Shown piece by piece: positions 36,204 through 45,547 of a stretch of DNA of 64,000 nt. Each line of letters starts with the position of its first letter. The stretch's first letter is position 1. Source of the DNA: Gammaproteobacteria bacterium (GTDB lineage Bacteria; Pseudomonadota; Gammaproteobacteria; VBWC01); NCBI GenBank assembly GCA_006218035.1, contig VBWC01000003.1, positions 243,251 through 307,250 of the forward strand. Reading direction: 5' to 3'. The position numbers and the translations under genes were made by a program. Below the pieces are notes generated by a model, which saw nothing but the letters and a program-made list of their open reading frames with translations, made no database searches and was not told the DNA's origin.

Positions 36204-36796
36204 ACCGACAGGACGTCGATACCCTCGTTGTCCAGCATCTGCACCAGACGGCACAGCGGCAAGCCGATCAATGCGCTCGGATCGTCGCCAGCGGATCGCT
36301 CGACCAGCGCGGCGCCCAGTCCTTCCGATTTGAACGCGCCGGAACAGTCCAGCGGACGTTCCCGCTCGACGTAGCGCCGTATCTGTGCGTTGGTGAGCCT
36401 GCGAAAGAATACCGAGTAACAGACCAGCGCTGTTTGCAGTCGACCGCTTGCGGTGTTCAGCAGACATATCCCGGTCAAAAAATCCACGCGTTTGCCCGAT
36501 GTCTGCTGCAGTTGCTCGACCGCTTTTGCCGCGGTCCCCGGTTTGCCCAGAAACGTGCCCTCCACGGCCGCGACTTGATCCGATCCGATCACCAGTGCTG
36601 CGGGCCACCGCGCGCCAACCGCCGCGGCCTTCGCGATCGCGAGGCGTGTCACCAGATCGCCCGGGGACTCATCCCGCAGACGGCCTTCGTCGATTTCTGG
36701 CGAATCCACCGAGAAAGGCAGGCCAAGGCGCTGTAGCAACTCGCGCCGATAGGGCGAACTGGACGCGAGAATCAAGGTAGGTGGCGGTGGTGTCAT
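36200..36796 (-). CDS. Maf-like nucleotide pyrophosphatase
   Basis: Maf/HAM1-like nucleoside triphosphate pyrophosphatase, family members of which remove non-canonical nucleotides. The start at ATG 36796 fits homologues, which begin just before ILASSSPYRRELLQRLGLPF; an ATG at 36844 would add 16 atypical residues. The 198 residues also show VIGSDQVAAVEG and the YVERERPLDCSGAFKSEGLG segment. It may be the YceF type, judging by its position near yceD-rpmF. The convergent overlap with sppA is 4 bases. Confidence 0.9.
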   Translation of the reverse strand: MTPPPPTLILASSSPYRRELLQRLGLPFSVDSPEIDEGRLRDESPGDLVTRLAIAKAAAVGARWPAALVIGSDQVAAVEGTFLGKPGTAAKAVEQLQQTSGKRVDFLTGICLLNTASGRLQTALVCYSVFFRRLTNAQIRRYVERERPLDCSGAFKSEGLGAALVERSAGDDPSALIGLPLCRLVQMLDNEGIDVLSV

Positions 36797-36888
36797 GGGT
36801 TTTGGCGCGGCTGGTCTGAAGCGGTGGCAGGGCTCTACGACCATACCACGTACACTGTTTCAAAACGGTTGGATTTTAACGCATTTTT

Positions 36889-36917
36889 TTGACAGGCGCT
36901 TGCCATAATTATATTAT
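36889..36917 (+). promoter_or_regulatory. Strong sigma70 promoter directly before yceD
   Basis: A consensus TTGACA (36889-36894), a 17-base spacer and TATTAT (36912-36917). The start point would fall near 36924, only about 3 bases before the yceD ATG at 36927, so the message may be essentially leaderless. It probably drives the whole yceD-rpmF-plsX-fab series. Confidence 0.7.
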
Positions 36918-36926
36918 GCCGCGCCT

Positions 36927-37478
36927 ATGTCAGAGCGGTTGAACGAGCGGCGGATCGATCCGGCCAAGTGGGCCCGTGCCGGACAGCGCCTGGAAGGCGT
37001 AGTGGATCTCGCGGTGCTGCCGCGGTTAACGGCGCTGTTGACCAGCAGTGACGGTGTCGTCACCGTGAATCTGCAGTTTGGCGTCGACCGTGATGGACAG
37101 CCGGCCATAGTCGGTGAGGTGACCGCAACGCTGCAAACCACCTGTCAGCGATGCTTGGAAAAAATGCAGCTCGATGTCGGCGCTGCGGTATCGCTTGGCA
37201 TCGTCTTGTCGCCGGAACAGGCGCAGCAACTGTCGGCGGCGTATGAGCCGCTGATCGTGGGCGAGGATCCAGTGTCCATTGCCGCGCTGGTCGAAGACGA
37301 GTTGATTCTTGCGTTGCCCATTGTCGCCGTGCATCCGCCGGCGGAATGTGGCGTCGGCGATCGGGTTGTAGCCGAGGACGCGGTGGAACCGGCGCCTGAC
37401 GAAACCACGGACCGCCGGGGCAAGAAGGGGAAGAAGAATCCCTTTGAAGTGCTGAAGACGTTGCGGGAGGGGCGATAA
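36927..37478 (+). CDS. yceD: YceD (DUF177), 23S rRNA accumulation protein
   Basis: Cytoplasmic DUF177 protein associated with large-subunit rRNA and with rpmF. The 183 residues have ERRIDPAKWARAGQRLEG at the start, the paired cysteines in TCQRCLEKM, AYEPLIVGEDPVSIAALVEDELILALPIVAVH and the conserved C-terminal NPFEVLKTL. I kept the first ATG; there is no ribosome-binding site before it or before the TTG at 36942, in line with the promoter abutting the start. It precedes rpmF as in most proteobacteria. Confidence 0.92.
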   Translation: MSERLNERRIDPAKWARAGQRLEGVVDLAVLPRLTALLTSSDGVVTVNLQFGVDRDGQPAIVGEVTATLQTTCQRCLEKMQLDVGAAVSLGIVLSPEQAQQLSAAYEPLIVGEDPVSIAALVEDELILALPIVAVHPPAECGVGDRVVAEDAVEPAPDETTDRRGKKGKKNPFEVLKTLREGR

Positions 37479-37489
37479 CGCCGGGTTTT

Positions 37490-37525
37490 TTGGTATCGCG
37501 CCCGGATTGCCGTCATAATGACGGC
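37490..37525 (+). promoter_or_regulatory. Palindrome overlapping a possible rpmF promoter
   Basis: A 17-base perfect palindrome (GCCGTCAT-A-ATGACGGC, 37509-37525) lies 39 bases before the rpmF ATG. It overlaps CATAAT (37514-37519), which with TTGGTA (37490-37495) and an 18-base spacer could form a promoter. It could be an operator, or in RNA a hairpin with a 6-bp stem and an ATAAT loop. Confidence 0.4.
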
Positions 37526-37564
37526 TCTGGATTTAGGAAAACCTTGTAATACGGAGCAAATGCA

Positions 37565-37744
37565 ATGGCTGTTCAAAAGAGTAAAAAATCACCTTCGCGA
37601 CGGGGCATGCGTCGCGCTCATGACGCGCTGCGGGGACCGACGTTATCGATCGAGCCGACCAGCGGCGAAACCCATCGTCGTCATCATGTCAGCCCTGACG
37701 GGTATTACCGCGGACGCAAGGTCGTCTCGACCCGGGACGAATAG
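37565..37744 (+). CDS. rpmF: 50S ribosomal protein L32
   Basis: Ribosomal protein L32, 59 residues: [20 protein letters not shown] is the family N-terminus, followed by [20 protein letters not shown]. The zinc-binding cysteines of some L32 forms are absent, with HRRHH at that place, as in E. coli-type L32. An ACGGAG ribosome-binding site lies about 8 bases upstream. It is between yceD and plsX, its classic position. Confidence 0.96.
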   Translation: MAVQKSKKSPSRRGMRRAHDALRGPTLSIEPTSGETHRRHHVSPDGYYRGRKVVSTRDE

Positions 37745-37747
37745 CGC

Positions 37748-38770
37748 TTGGCAATTCGAATTGCGCTGGATGCGATGGGCGGGGATTTCGGTGCCCCGGT
37801 CGTCGTACCGGCGGCGTTGCACGTCCTTGATGAGCAGCCGGAGTTATCGCTGGTGCTGGTCGGTGACCAGGCAGTTTTGCTGCAGGAACTGGCCGCTCGC
37901 CGGCGTGAGCCGGGTGACCGGTTAACGATTCATCATGCCTCGCAGCGGGTCGAAATGGACGAGGCGCCTTCCGCTGCACTACGGGGCAAGAAGGACTCGT
38001 CAATGCGCGTGGCCATCAATCTGGTGAAAGAGCGTGCTGTCGACGCTTGCGTCAGTGCCGGCAACACCGGGGCATTGATGGCCACCGCCCGCTACGTACT
38101 CAAAACGTTACCCGGCATCGACCGTCCGGCGATATGCGCGGTAATGCCGACCATCACCGGGCATACCCACATGCTCGATCTCGGTGCTAACGTCGATCTG
38201 TCCGCCGACCATTTGTTCCAGCTCGCCGTGATGGGTGCCGAATTGACGGCGGCGGTTGATAACAAACCGCGGCCCACCGTCGGTTTGCTGAATATCGGCG
38301 AGGAAGAAATCAAGGGTAACGATCAGGTCAAGCGGGCGGCGCAGCTGTTGGAAAACAGCAGCCTGAATTACTACGGATTCATCGAGGGCGACGACATATT
38401 CAAGGGAACCGTGGACGTCGTGGTCTGTGATGGCTTCGTCGGGAATATCGCGTTAAAGACCAGCGAAGGCGTTGCCCGTATGATCAGTCACTTCATGAAA
38501 GAAGAGTTTTTACGGTCGCCTTGGAACAAAATGATCGGCCTCATGGCGAAGCGGATACTGGATAATTTCCGTCTGCGGATTGACCCGCGCCAGTATAACG
38601 GGGCGAGTTTCGTCGGCTTGCAGGGAATTGTCGTCAAGAGTCATGGCGGTGCCGATGAGTTTGCGTTTGCCCAGGCGATCCGGGAAGCCGTGGTCGAGAT
38701 CAAGAAGAATGTGCCGGAGCGTATCCGGGCAAATCTTGAGGCGCTGTTGATTGAAAGGCCTGTGAGTTGA
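37748..38770 (+). CDS. plsX: Phosphate acyltransferase
   Basis: Converts acyl-ACP to acyl-phosphate for phospholipid synthesis. A TTG start 3 bases after rpmF agrees with the family N-terminus [19 protein letters not shown]. The 340 residues contain [39 protein letters not shown] and a C-terminal GVDGEFAFAQ-type helix ([16 protein letters not shown]). Its stop overlaps the fabH start by 4 bases. Confidence 0.95.
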   Translation: MAIRIALDAMGGDFGAPVVVPAALHVLDEQPELSLVLVGDQAVLLQELAARRREPGDRLTIHHASQRVEMDEAPSAALRGKKDSSMRVAINLVKERAVDACVSAGNTGALMATARYVLKTLPGIDRPAICAVMPTITGHTHMLDLGANVDLSADHLFQLAVMGAELTAAVDNKPRPTVGLLNIGEEEIKGNDQVKRAAQLLENSSLNYYGFIEGDDIFKGTVDVVVCDGFVGNIALKTSEGVARMISHFMKEEFLRSPWNKMIGLMAKRILDNFRLRIDPRQYNGASFVGLQGIVVKSHGGADEFAFAQAIREAVVEIKKNVPERIRANLEALLIERPVS

Positions 38771-39735
38771 TTTATTCAAAGATCATAGGGACCGGCAGCT
38801 ATCTTCCCGAGAAGGTTTTGTCCAATCACGATCTCGAGAAAATGGTCGAGACCTCGGACGAATGGATCGTCGAGCGTACCGGCATACGCAAGCGTCATAT
38901 CGCGGCTGACGATGAAACCTGTTGTGATATGGCGGAAGTCGCTGCCCGCCGTGCGCTTGAGGCGGCCGGGGTCGGCACGGGTGAGATTGACCTGGTGATT
39001 GTCGCGACCACGACACCTGACAGGGTATTCCCGAGTACGGCGTGTCTGTTGCAACAGCGGCTCGATATTCACGGTCCCGCCGCGTTTGACGTTCAGGCGG
39101 TATGCACCGGATTTATCTATGCGCTGAGCATCGCCGACAAGTTTATTCGTACCGGCGCTGCCAGCAAGGCGGTGGTGGTCGGTGCCGAGACACTGTCACG
39201 CATCATCGACTGGACCGATCGGGATACTTGTGTGCTGTTCGGTGATGGCGCCGGTGCCGTGGTGCTGGCCGCGAGTGATCACCCCGGGATTCTGTCCACG
39301 CATCTGCACGCCGACGGCCAGTTCGAGAGTTTGCTGAATGTACCCGCAGGAATCTCCAGTGGCTACGATCTGGTTCAGAAAGGCCAAGCCTACATACACA
39401 TGCAGGGCAACGAGGTCTTCAGGGTGGCGGTAAACACCCTCGGCCGGATTGTGGATGAAACACTGGCAGCCAATAATCTGAAACAGGAAGACATCGACTG
39501 GCTGGTGCCGCATCAGGCGAATATCCGGATTATCGAGGCGACCGCACGCAAACTGCGCATGCCGCTGGAGCGGGTGGTGATTACCGTCGACCAGCACGGC
39601 AACACATCGGCCGCGTCTGTGCCTTTGGCGCTCGATGTCGCCGTCCGGGATGGCCGGATCAAGCATGGCGATACGCTGCTGCTCGAGGCCTTCGGCGGCG
39701 GGTTCACGTGGGGATCCGCGCTGCTTCGTTATTGA
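38767..39735 (+). CDS. fabH: Beta-ketoacyl-ACP synthase III
   Basis: Condenses acetyl-CoA with malonyl-ACP to start fatty acid synthesis. The TTG start inside the plsX stop matches the family ([19 protein letters not shown]). The 322 residues contain the catalytic Cys in [17 protein letters not shown], His in [14 protein letters not shown] and Asn in [16 protein letters not shown]. It begins the fabH-fabD-fabG-acpP-fabF series. Confidence 0.96.
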   Translation: MIYSKIIGTGSYLPEKVLSNHDLEKMVETSDEWIVERTGIRKRHIAADDETCCDMAEVAARRALEAAGVGTGEIDLVIVATTTPDRVFPSTACLLQQRLDIHGPAAFDVQAVCTGFIYALSIADKFIRTGAASKAVVVGAETLSRIIDWTDRDTCVLFGDGAGAVVLAASDHPGILSTHLHADGQFESLLNVPAGISSGYDLVQKGQAYIHMQGNEVFRVAVNTLGRIVDETLAANNLKQEDIDWLVPHQANIRIIEATARKLRMPLERVVITVDQHGNTSAASVPLALDVAVRDGRIKHGDTLLLEAFGGGFTWGSALLRY

Positions 39736-39755
39736 CGAGGTAACGACACGACACG

Positions 39756-40739
39756 ATGAAGCAACCTCCCGGTAAATCGGCCATCGCAATCGTTTTCCCC
39801 GGCCAGGGGTCGCAGTCCGTTGGCATGCTGGCAGCGCTCGCGGCCCGCTATCCGGCGGTTGAAGCAACCTTTGCCGAGGCATCCGCCGCGCTGGGTTACG
39901 ATCTCTGGGACCGGGTGCAAAACGGCCCTGACGCCGAGCTCAATCGTACGGACATTACTCAGCCGGCGATGTTGACCGCGGGCGTCGCTGTATGGCGTGT
40001 ATGGCAACTGCGCGATGGTCCGCTGCCCGCCGTAGTGGCCGGCCACAGTCTGGGCGAATACAGCGCGTTGGTATGCGCGGGCGCGATGAGTTTTCAGGAT
40101 GCCGTTAAACTGGTTCGTGACCGGGGACGTTTCATGCAGGAGGCGGTGCCGGCTGGACAGGGTGCAATGGCGGCGCTACTTGGACTCGATGACCAGGCGG
40201 TGGCATCCGTCTGCGCAGACGCGGCACAGGGCGATGTGGTCGCAGCGGTCAATCTCAACGCGCCGGGGCAGGTGGTGATTGCCGGCAACACGTCGGCCGT
40301 GACGCGAGCGATGGAACTGGCGAAGAAGGCTGGTGCGAAGCGCGCGATTCCCTTGCCGGTCAGCGTCCCGTCGCACTGCGCTCTGATGAAACCGGCGGCG
40401 GAACGACTGGCCGCATTATTGCGGAACGTGCCGATACAACAACCGCTGATCCCGGTCGTAAACAACGTCGACGCCGCCATTTGCGAGCATCCGGACGCAA
40501 TCCGCGATGCATTGACGCGCCAGCTTTACCTGCCAGTCAGATGGGTCGAAGTAGTGGAACATATTTCCGGCACCGGAATTCAAACGATTATGGAAAGCGG
40601 GCCAGGCAAAGTGCTGGCCGGCCTCAACAAGCGTATAAGAAAAGACATGGCGGTTTATCCCGTTTACGATCCCGATACACTGGATCAGGCGCTGCAGGGA
40701 ATTTTACAATCGCAGGAGGGCGCGGATGACGCGGAGTAA
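39756..40739 (+). CDS. fabD: Malonyl-CoA:ACP transacylase
   Basis: Transfers malonyl from CoA to ACP. The 327 residues include FPGQGSQSVGMLAAL, the active-site Ser in VVAGHSLGEYSALVCAGAM, the His in SVPSHCALM and a C-terminal ESGPGKVLAGLNKRI. It is 20 bases after fabH and overlaps fabG by 14 bases. Confidence 0.96.
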   Translation: MKQPPGKSAIAIVFPGQGSQSVGMLAALAARYPAVEATFAEASAALGYDLWDRVQNGPDAELNRTDITQPAMLTAGVAVWRVWQLRDGPLPAVVAGHSLGEYSALVCAGAMSFQDAVKLVRDRGRFMQEAVPAGQGAMAALLGLDDQAVASVCADAAQGDVVAAVNLNAPGQVVIAGNTSAVTRAMELAKKAGAKRAIPLPVSVPSHCALMKPAAERLAALLRNVPIQQPLIPVVNNVDAAICEHPDAIRDALTRQLYLPVRWVEVVEHISGTGIQTIMESGPGKVLAGLNKRIRKDMAVYPVYDPDTLDQALQGILQSQEGADDAE

Positions 40740-41469
40740 TGAAGTGGCGCTCGTCACCGGTGCGAGTCGTGGCATCGGCAAAGCGATCGTATTGAAGCTC
40801 GGCCAGCAGGGTGCGTGGGTCATCGGGACGGCGACAACGTCTCACGGCGCCGACGCCATCAGCGAATATATGCAGCAGCATGAAATTAACGGCGTGGGTG
40901 TGGCGCTGAATGTCACCGATGCCGATCAGATTACGGCGGTCATTGGCGATATATCGACGCGATATGGGGCGCCGACCATTTTAGTGAATAATGCCGGTAT
41001 AACGCGGGACAATATTTTGCTGCGCATGAAAGAGGAAGAGTGGGATGACGTCATCAACACCAATCTCACTGCCGTTTTCCGGCTATCGAAGGTCTGTTTA
41101 CGGACGATGCTGAAGGCGCGCCACGGCCGTATCGTCAATATCGCCTCGGTAGTGGGTTTGACCGGTAATGCCGGGCAGGCGAACTATGCGGCGGCGAAGG
41201 CCGGCATGATCGGTTTCACCAAGTCGCTGGCGCGGGAAATCGCTTCCCGCGGTATTACGGTCAATTGCGTAGCCCCCGGCTATATCCAGACGGATATGAC
41301 GGCGGCGCTCGACGACGCGCAGCGGGCCGCTATTACCAACCAGATTCCGGTGGGGCGCCTTGGTAAGCCGGAGGACATCGCAGCGGCGGTCGCCTATCTC
41401 GCCTCACCCGAGGCAGGATATGTCACTGGTGAAACCATGCATATAAACGGCGGAATGTTCATGGCGTAA
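40726..41469 (+). CDS. fabG: 3-oxoacyl-ACP reductase
   Basis: NADPH-dependent SDR reductase of fatty acid elongation. The 247 residues have the cofactor motif VTGASRGIGKA, NNAGITRDN, the catalytic Ser/Tyr/Lys region IVNIASVVGLTGNAGQANYAAAKAG, and a C-terminal GYVTGETMHINGGMFM. The ATG overlaps the fabD tail. Confidence 0.96.
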   Translation: MTRSNEVALVTGASRGIGKAIVLKLGQQGAWVIGTATTSHGADAISEYMQQHEINGVGVALNVTDADQITAVIGDISTRYGAPTILVNNAGITRDNILLRMKEEEWDDVINTNLTAVFRLSKVCLRTMLKARHGRIVNIASVVGLTGNAGQANYAAAKAGMIGFTKSLAREIASRGITVNCVAPGYIQTDMTAALDDAQRAAITNQIPVGRLGKPEDIAAAVAYLASPEAGYVTGETMHINGGMFMA

Positions 41470-41594
41470 AACTGGCTGAAACACGCGCTCGCCAGCGTAT
41501 CGCTTTAACGTTTACAGTGCTTTTCAATACAATGAAAACCAAGATGATTACAACAGATTGTTGCGCTAAATTCCGCGGTAATCCACGGAAGTTT

Positions 41595-41624
41595 TTGCTT
41601 GCAACTTGGCGCTTATTCTATAAA
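41595..41624 (+). promoter_or_regulatory. Candidate promoter for acpP
   Basis: TTGCTT (41595-41600), an 18-base spacer and TATAAA (41619-41624) in the 206-base gap after fabG. The predicted start is near 41631. A GGGAGGA ribosome-binding site is at 41659-41665. An independent acpP promoter fits the high level of ACP needed, as known in E. coli. Confidence 0.5.
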
Positions 41625-41675
41625 ATACCCAGCGCAGCTAAAGCTGTTTACTGAATTTGGGAGGATCCAACTGTC

Positions 41676-41912
41676 ATGAGTAATGTCGCAGATCGCGTCA
41701 AGAAAATTGTTGTCGAACAACTCGGTGTCAAGGAAGAGGAAGTGAGCGAGGAATCCTCCTTTGTGGATGATCTGGGCGCGGATTCTCTGGATACCGTTGA
41801 GCTGGTGATGGCGCTGGAAGAGGAATTTGAATGCGAAATCCCGGACGAGGAAGCGGAGAAGATTACGACTGTTCAGCAGGCCATTGATTACATCAATAAC
41901 CATCTTAATTGA
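41676..41912 (+). CDS. acpP: Acyl carrier protein
   Basis: Small acidic carrier of fatty acyl intermediates. The 78 residues carry the phosphopantetheine attachment Ser in [20 protein letters not shown] and start [17 protein letters not shown]. The sequence is highly conserved with E. coli ACP. It has its own probable promoter and a strong ribosome-binding site. Confidence 0.97.
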   Translation: MSNVADRVKKIVVEQLGVKEEEVSEESSFVDDLGADSLDTVELVMALEEEFECEIPDEEAEKITTVQQAIDYINNHLN

Positions 41913-41989
41913 TCCGCACGTCCGTCACGACCATTGGCCGTCCCTGATAAGAAACTTCGCGGCCCGTCGTTTAAGTATTCCGGTTGCCT

Positions 41990-43234
41990 ATGAACCAAAA
42001 GCGTCGCGTTGTTGTTACAGGGCTCGGTATGGTGGGTCCCGTCGGCCTGAACATTCCGGATTCGTGGCGGAATATTCTTGCGGGACGTAGCGGCATCAGG
42101 CCGCTTACACACTTTGACGTCACAGATTTTTCGGTGCGCTTCGGCGGATCGGTGTGGGATTTTGATGTAACCCCGTATGTTTCGCCCAAAGAGGCGAAAA
42201 AAATGGACCCGTTTATTCACTACGGTATCGCGGCGGCATCCCAGGCGATCGAGGATGCCGGTATCGAGGTGACAGAAGAGAACGCGGAGCGCATCGGTGT
42301 CGCCATTGGCTCCGGAATTGGCGGCCTCCCCGGTATAGAAAAGGGTTATGACGCCTTTCTTAAGGGCGGACCACGCAAGATCTCGCCGTTTTTCGTGCCC
42401 AGTAACATTATCAATATGGTTGCGGGAAATCTGTCGATCAAATATGGCCTGAAGGGACCGAATATCTCCATCGTCAGCGCCTGTACGACAGGCACGCACA
42501 ATATCGGTGAGGCGGCACGTATTATTGCCTATGGTGACGCCGATGTGATGGTTGCCGGCGGTACCGAGATGGCGACATCGCCATCGGGGCTGGGAGGGTT
42601 CGCGGCTGCCCGCGCGTTGTCGACGCGCAACGACGATCCGCAGACGGCCAGCAGGCCATGGGACAAGGAGCGCGACGGTTTCGTTCTCAGCGACGGTGCG
42701 GGTGTTCTGGTAATCGAGGAGTACGAGGTTGCCAGGCGGCGTGGTGCAGCGATCTACGCGGAGCTCATTGGGTTCGGTATGAGCGCTGATGCGTATCACA
42801 TGACGTTGCCATGCAGCGGCGGCGATGGCGCGCAGCGGTGCATGCGGAACGCGTTGCGAGACGCCGGGCTGAACCCGGAAGATGTGGATTACGTTAATGC
42901 TCATGGCACGTCGACGCCCGCGGGTGACAAGGCTGAAACCGAAGCAATCAAGGCCGTATTCGGTGCGAGCGCGCCCAAGATTGCGGTGAGTTCGACGAAA
43001 TCGATGACTGGCCATCAGTTGGGTGCGGCCGGCGGTGTTGAAGCCGCCTTCTGCGTACTGGCCATTCGCGATCAGGTCGCGCCCCCGACGATCAATTATT
43101 CGACGCCGGACCCGGAGTGTGATCTGGATTACGTCCCTAACCAGACCCGTCAAATGAAGGTTGACGTCGTGTTGTCCAATTCATTCGGATTTGGCGGCAC
43201 GAACGGCACGCTGGTATTTCGCAAGTTGCAGTAG
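41990..43234 (+). CDS. fabF: Beta-ketoacyl-ACP synthase II
   Basis: Elongating condensing enzyme for fatty acid synthesis. I prefer the ATG at 41990 ([18 protein letters not shown]) over a TTG six bases upstream. The 414 residues have the nucleophile Cys in [16 protein letters not shown] and the two His residues in [15 protein letters not shown] and [13 protein letters not shown]. The C-terminus [17 protein letters not shown] is standard. It is 77 bases after acpP. Confidence 0.96.
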   Translation: MNQKRRVVVTGLGMVGPVGLNIPDSWRNILAGRSGIRPLTHFDVTDFSVRFGGSVWDFDVTPYVSPKEAKKMDPFIHYGIAAASQAIEDAGIEVTEENAERIGVAIGSGIGGLPGIEKGYDAFLKGGPRKISPFFVPSNIINMVAGNLSIKYGLKGPNISIVSACTTGTHNIGEAARIIAYGDADVMVAGGTEMATSPSGLGGFAAARALSTRNDDPQTASRPWDKERDGFVLSDGAGVLVIEEYEVARRRGAAIYAELIGFGMSADAYHMTLPCSGGDGAQRCMRNALRDAGLNPEDVDYVNAHGTSTPAGDKAETEAIKAVFGASAPKIAVSSTKSMTGHQLGAAGGVEAAFCVLAIRDQVAPPTINYSTPDPECDLDYVPNQTRQMKVDVVLSNSFGFGGTNGTLVFRKLQ

Positions 43235-43259
43235 AGCGATAGATGCGCCGGGGCGCACC

Positions 43260-44687
43260 ATGAGTTCTGATACCGGCCCCATCTCAGTCACGCGATTCGA
43301 TGATTCGCTCGAATATCATGTCGACCATGTAGTTTTGCGGGTCGACGCGGATATCGATCTCCTCGCGTTACATCGGGCATGTCCCGATCGTTATCCCCAT
43401 CTGCTCGAAAGCGTCGCGTGCGGCAATCCGCAAGCGCGTTTTGACATCCTGTTCGCGTTCCCGGGTAGTACGCTCGCTCTCGATAAATCCGGGACTGTTA
43501 CCATTGATGAACAGAAATCCGGTCACCAGACGTTCCTGGCGGGATTCGACGCGTGGTGGCAGCGGGAACGCTGCAAGCCGGATTCAACACATGATCTGCC
43601 TTTTCGGGGTGGCTGGTTCGTCTATCTGGGATATGAACTGGTGGCGGAGATCGAGCCACGCCTGCGATTGAAGCAGGGTAGCGGGCCGCTTCCAGCGGCT
43701 TTTGCGACGCGGTTTTACGCGGCGGTGATTCGTGATCGGGCTCAGCGTAGCGTCAGCATAGTTGCCGAGCCGGGACACGAGGGAAAAGTCCGGCAGATCG
43801 GCGAGGACCTGAGGATCAGCGCCGGCGGCAGGACTGCGGCGGTAGTTCCTCCGGTTTTCGATGTCACCGAGGATGACCCGGGAACATTTCTGCGGCAGGT
43901 AGGGCGAATCAAACAATATATTCGGGACGGCGACGTTTTTCAGGTGAATCTGTCTCGCGCCTGGCGGATGGTCAGTCGAACGGATTTCTGCGCCACGGAC
44001 GTCTACTCCCGGCTGCGCACCACTAATCCGGCGCCGTTCAGCGGGATCGCCACATGGCGCGATTGCGCGATACTCAGCTCGTCTCCGGAACGCCTCGTGC
44101 GGGTTGCCGGTGGCACGATCCAGACGCGACCTATCGCCGGCACCCGTCCGCGCGGTGCGACGGCAGAAGACGACTCGCGTCTGTCGGCGTCGCTTCTTGC
44201 CCATCCCAAGGAGCGTGCGGAGCACGTCATGCTTATTGATCTGGAGCGTAACGATCTCGGCCGGGTCTGCAAGCCGGGTACCGTACGCGTTGACGAATTG
44301 ATGACACTGGAGTCGTACGCGCATGTGCATCACATCGTGTCAAATATCACCGGTCAGCTGGATGAGAATGTGACGCCGGGCCAGGTGATACGCGCCGTGT
44401 TCCCCGGGGGTACGATCACCGGATGCCCCAAGGTAAGATGCATGGAAATCATTGCAGAACTCGAGCAGACGGCGCGCGGGCCGTACACGGGATCGTTTGG
44501 ATACATCAATCGGGACGGAAGTCTCGATACGAATATATTGATACGCACGATCGTCAAGGAGGGTCGCCGCCTGACGCTGCGCGCCGGCGCTGGCATCGTC
44601 GCGGATTCTATTCCCCGGAAAGAGCTGGACGAGACGCGGGCAAAGGCCCGCGGCCTGTTGCTCGCCATCGAAGAAGAGACTCACTGA
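43260..44687 (+). CDS. pabB: Aminodeoxychorismate synthase component I
   Basis: Converts chorismate and ammonia (from a PabA partner) to 4-amino-4-deoxychorismate in folate synthesis. The frame is open through the fabF tail, but ATG 43260 after fabF fits homologues, giving 475 residues. It contains the chorismate-binding domain with IRDGDVFQVNLSRAW, QTRPIAGTRPRG, LIDLERNDLGRVC and GCPKVRCMEIIAELE. TrpE is less likely because pabC follows directly. No pabA is in view. Confidence 0.9.
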   Translation: MSSDTGPISVTRFDDSLEYHVDHVVLRVDADIDLLALHRACPDRYPHLLESVACGNPQARFDILFAFPGSTLALDKSGTVTIDEQKSGHQTFLAGFDAWWQRERCKPDSTHDLPFRGGWFVYLGYELVAEIEPRLRLKQGSGPLPAAFATRFYAAVIRDRAQRSVSIVAEPGHEGKVRQIGEDLRISAGGRTAAVVPPVFDVTEDDPGTFLRQVGRIKQYIRDGDVFQVNLSRAWRMVSRTDFCATDVYSRLRTTNPAPFSGIATWRDCAILSSSPERLVRVAGGTIQTRPIAGTRPRGATAEDDSRLSASLLAHPKERAEHVMLIDLERNDLGRVCKPGTVRVDELMTLESYAHVHHIVSNITGQLDENVTPGQVIRAVFPGGTITGCPKVRCMEIIAELEQTARGPYTGSFGYINRDGSLDTNILIRTIVKEGRRLTLRAGAGIVADSIPRKELDETRAKARGLLLAIEEETH

Positions 44688-44688
44688 C

Positions 44689-45495
44689 ATGCCGCTAGTC
44701 AACGGTCGGGAGAACGACAATCTTTCGATCCATGATCGCGGGTTGCACTACGGCGACGGCCTGTTCGAGACGATCGCAATCCGCAACGGCAAGCTGCCGG
44801 TTCTTTGGGATCGGCATATGGCGCGGTTACGCCTCGGTTGTCAGCGGCTGGGTATTTTGCCGGTCGACGACGAGCTTCTGCGGCAAGAAGCGACCCGTTG
44901 TATACAGGCCGTCACGGACGGTGTTTTGAAGATTATTGTCACCCGCGGTGTCAGTGGCCGCGGTTACCGGACGCCATCTGTCGGCGACGTTACCCGTATT
45001 TTAACGACCTATCCGGCATCTACGTATCCTGCGAGTTATCGCGATGACGGCATCGTGATGCGTGTTTGCCGAATGCGGTTGGGGTGTAACGAGACGTTGG
45101 CGGGGATCAAGCACCTGAACCGTCTCGAGCAAGTGCTGGCGCGCGCCGAGTGGACCGATCCTGAAATCATTGAAGGCGTAATGCTCGATAGTGACGAAAA
45201 TGTTATCGAAGGAACAATGACCAATCTGTTTTTTGTTGCCGCTGGTGGACTCAAGACACCTGATCTATCACAATGTGGCGTAGCCGGAGTCCTGCGCGAG
45301 TGTATCATCAATATCGCCGCTGACAATTCGATCCGTTGCGAGATCGGGCGCTATACGCTGCAAGAGCTTGAGCAAGCAGACGAGATATTTGTATGCAACA
45401 GCATCGTCGGAGTATGGCCCGTCCGACAATTGGGTCACCGATCCTATCGAAAAGGCCCGGTCACGGAACGAATTGCCCGATGGCTGGTGCTTTAG
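44689..45495 (+). CDS. pabC: Aminodeoxychorismate lyase
   Basis: PLP-dependent lyase that forms 4-aminobenzoate. The 268 residues are of the class IV aminotransferase fold: SIHDRGLHYGDGLFETIA near the N-terminus, the PLP Lys in LAGIKHLNRLEQVLAR, and VIEGTMTNLFFVAAG. It starts one base after pabB, so the two probably act and are made together. Confidence 0.93.
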   Translation: MPLVNGRENDNLSIHDRGLHYGDGLFETIAIRNGKLPVLWDRHMARLRLGCQRLGILPVDDELLRQEATRCIQAVTDGVLKIIVTRGVSGRGYRTPSVGDVTRILTTYPASTYPASYRDDGIVMRVCRMRLGCNETLAGIKHLNRLEQVLARAEWTDPEIIEGVMLDSDENVIEGTMTNLFFVAAGGLKTPDLSQCGVAGVLRECIINIAADNSIRCEIGRYTLQELEQADEIFVCNSIVGVWPVRQLGHRSYRKGPVTERIARWLVL

Positions 45496-45547
45496 TCGGC
45501 ATTATCGGGTTCGTGCGAAAACCAAATCGTCGGCAAGGCGGTCCTCA

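Noticed and set aside
41888-43153. A 421-codon open frame on the minus strand opposite fabF
   Set aside because: fabF is unambiguous on the plus strand with all active-site motifs; the opposite translation has no recognisable domain.
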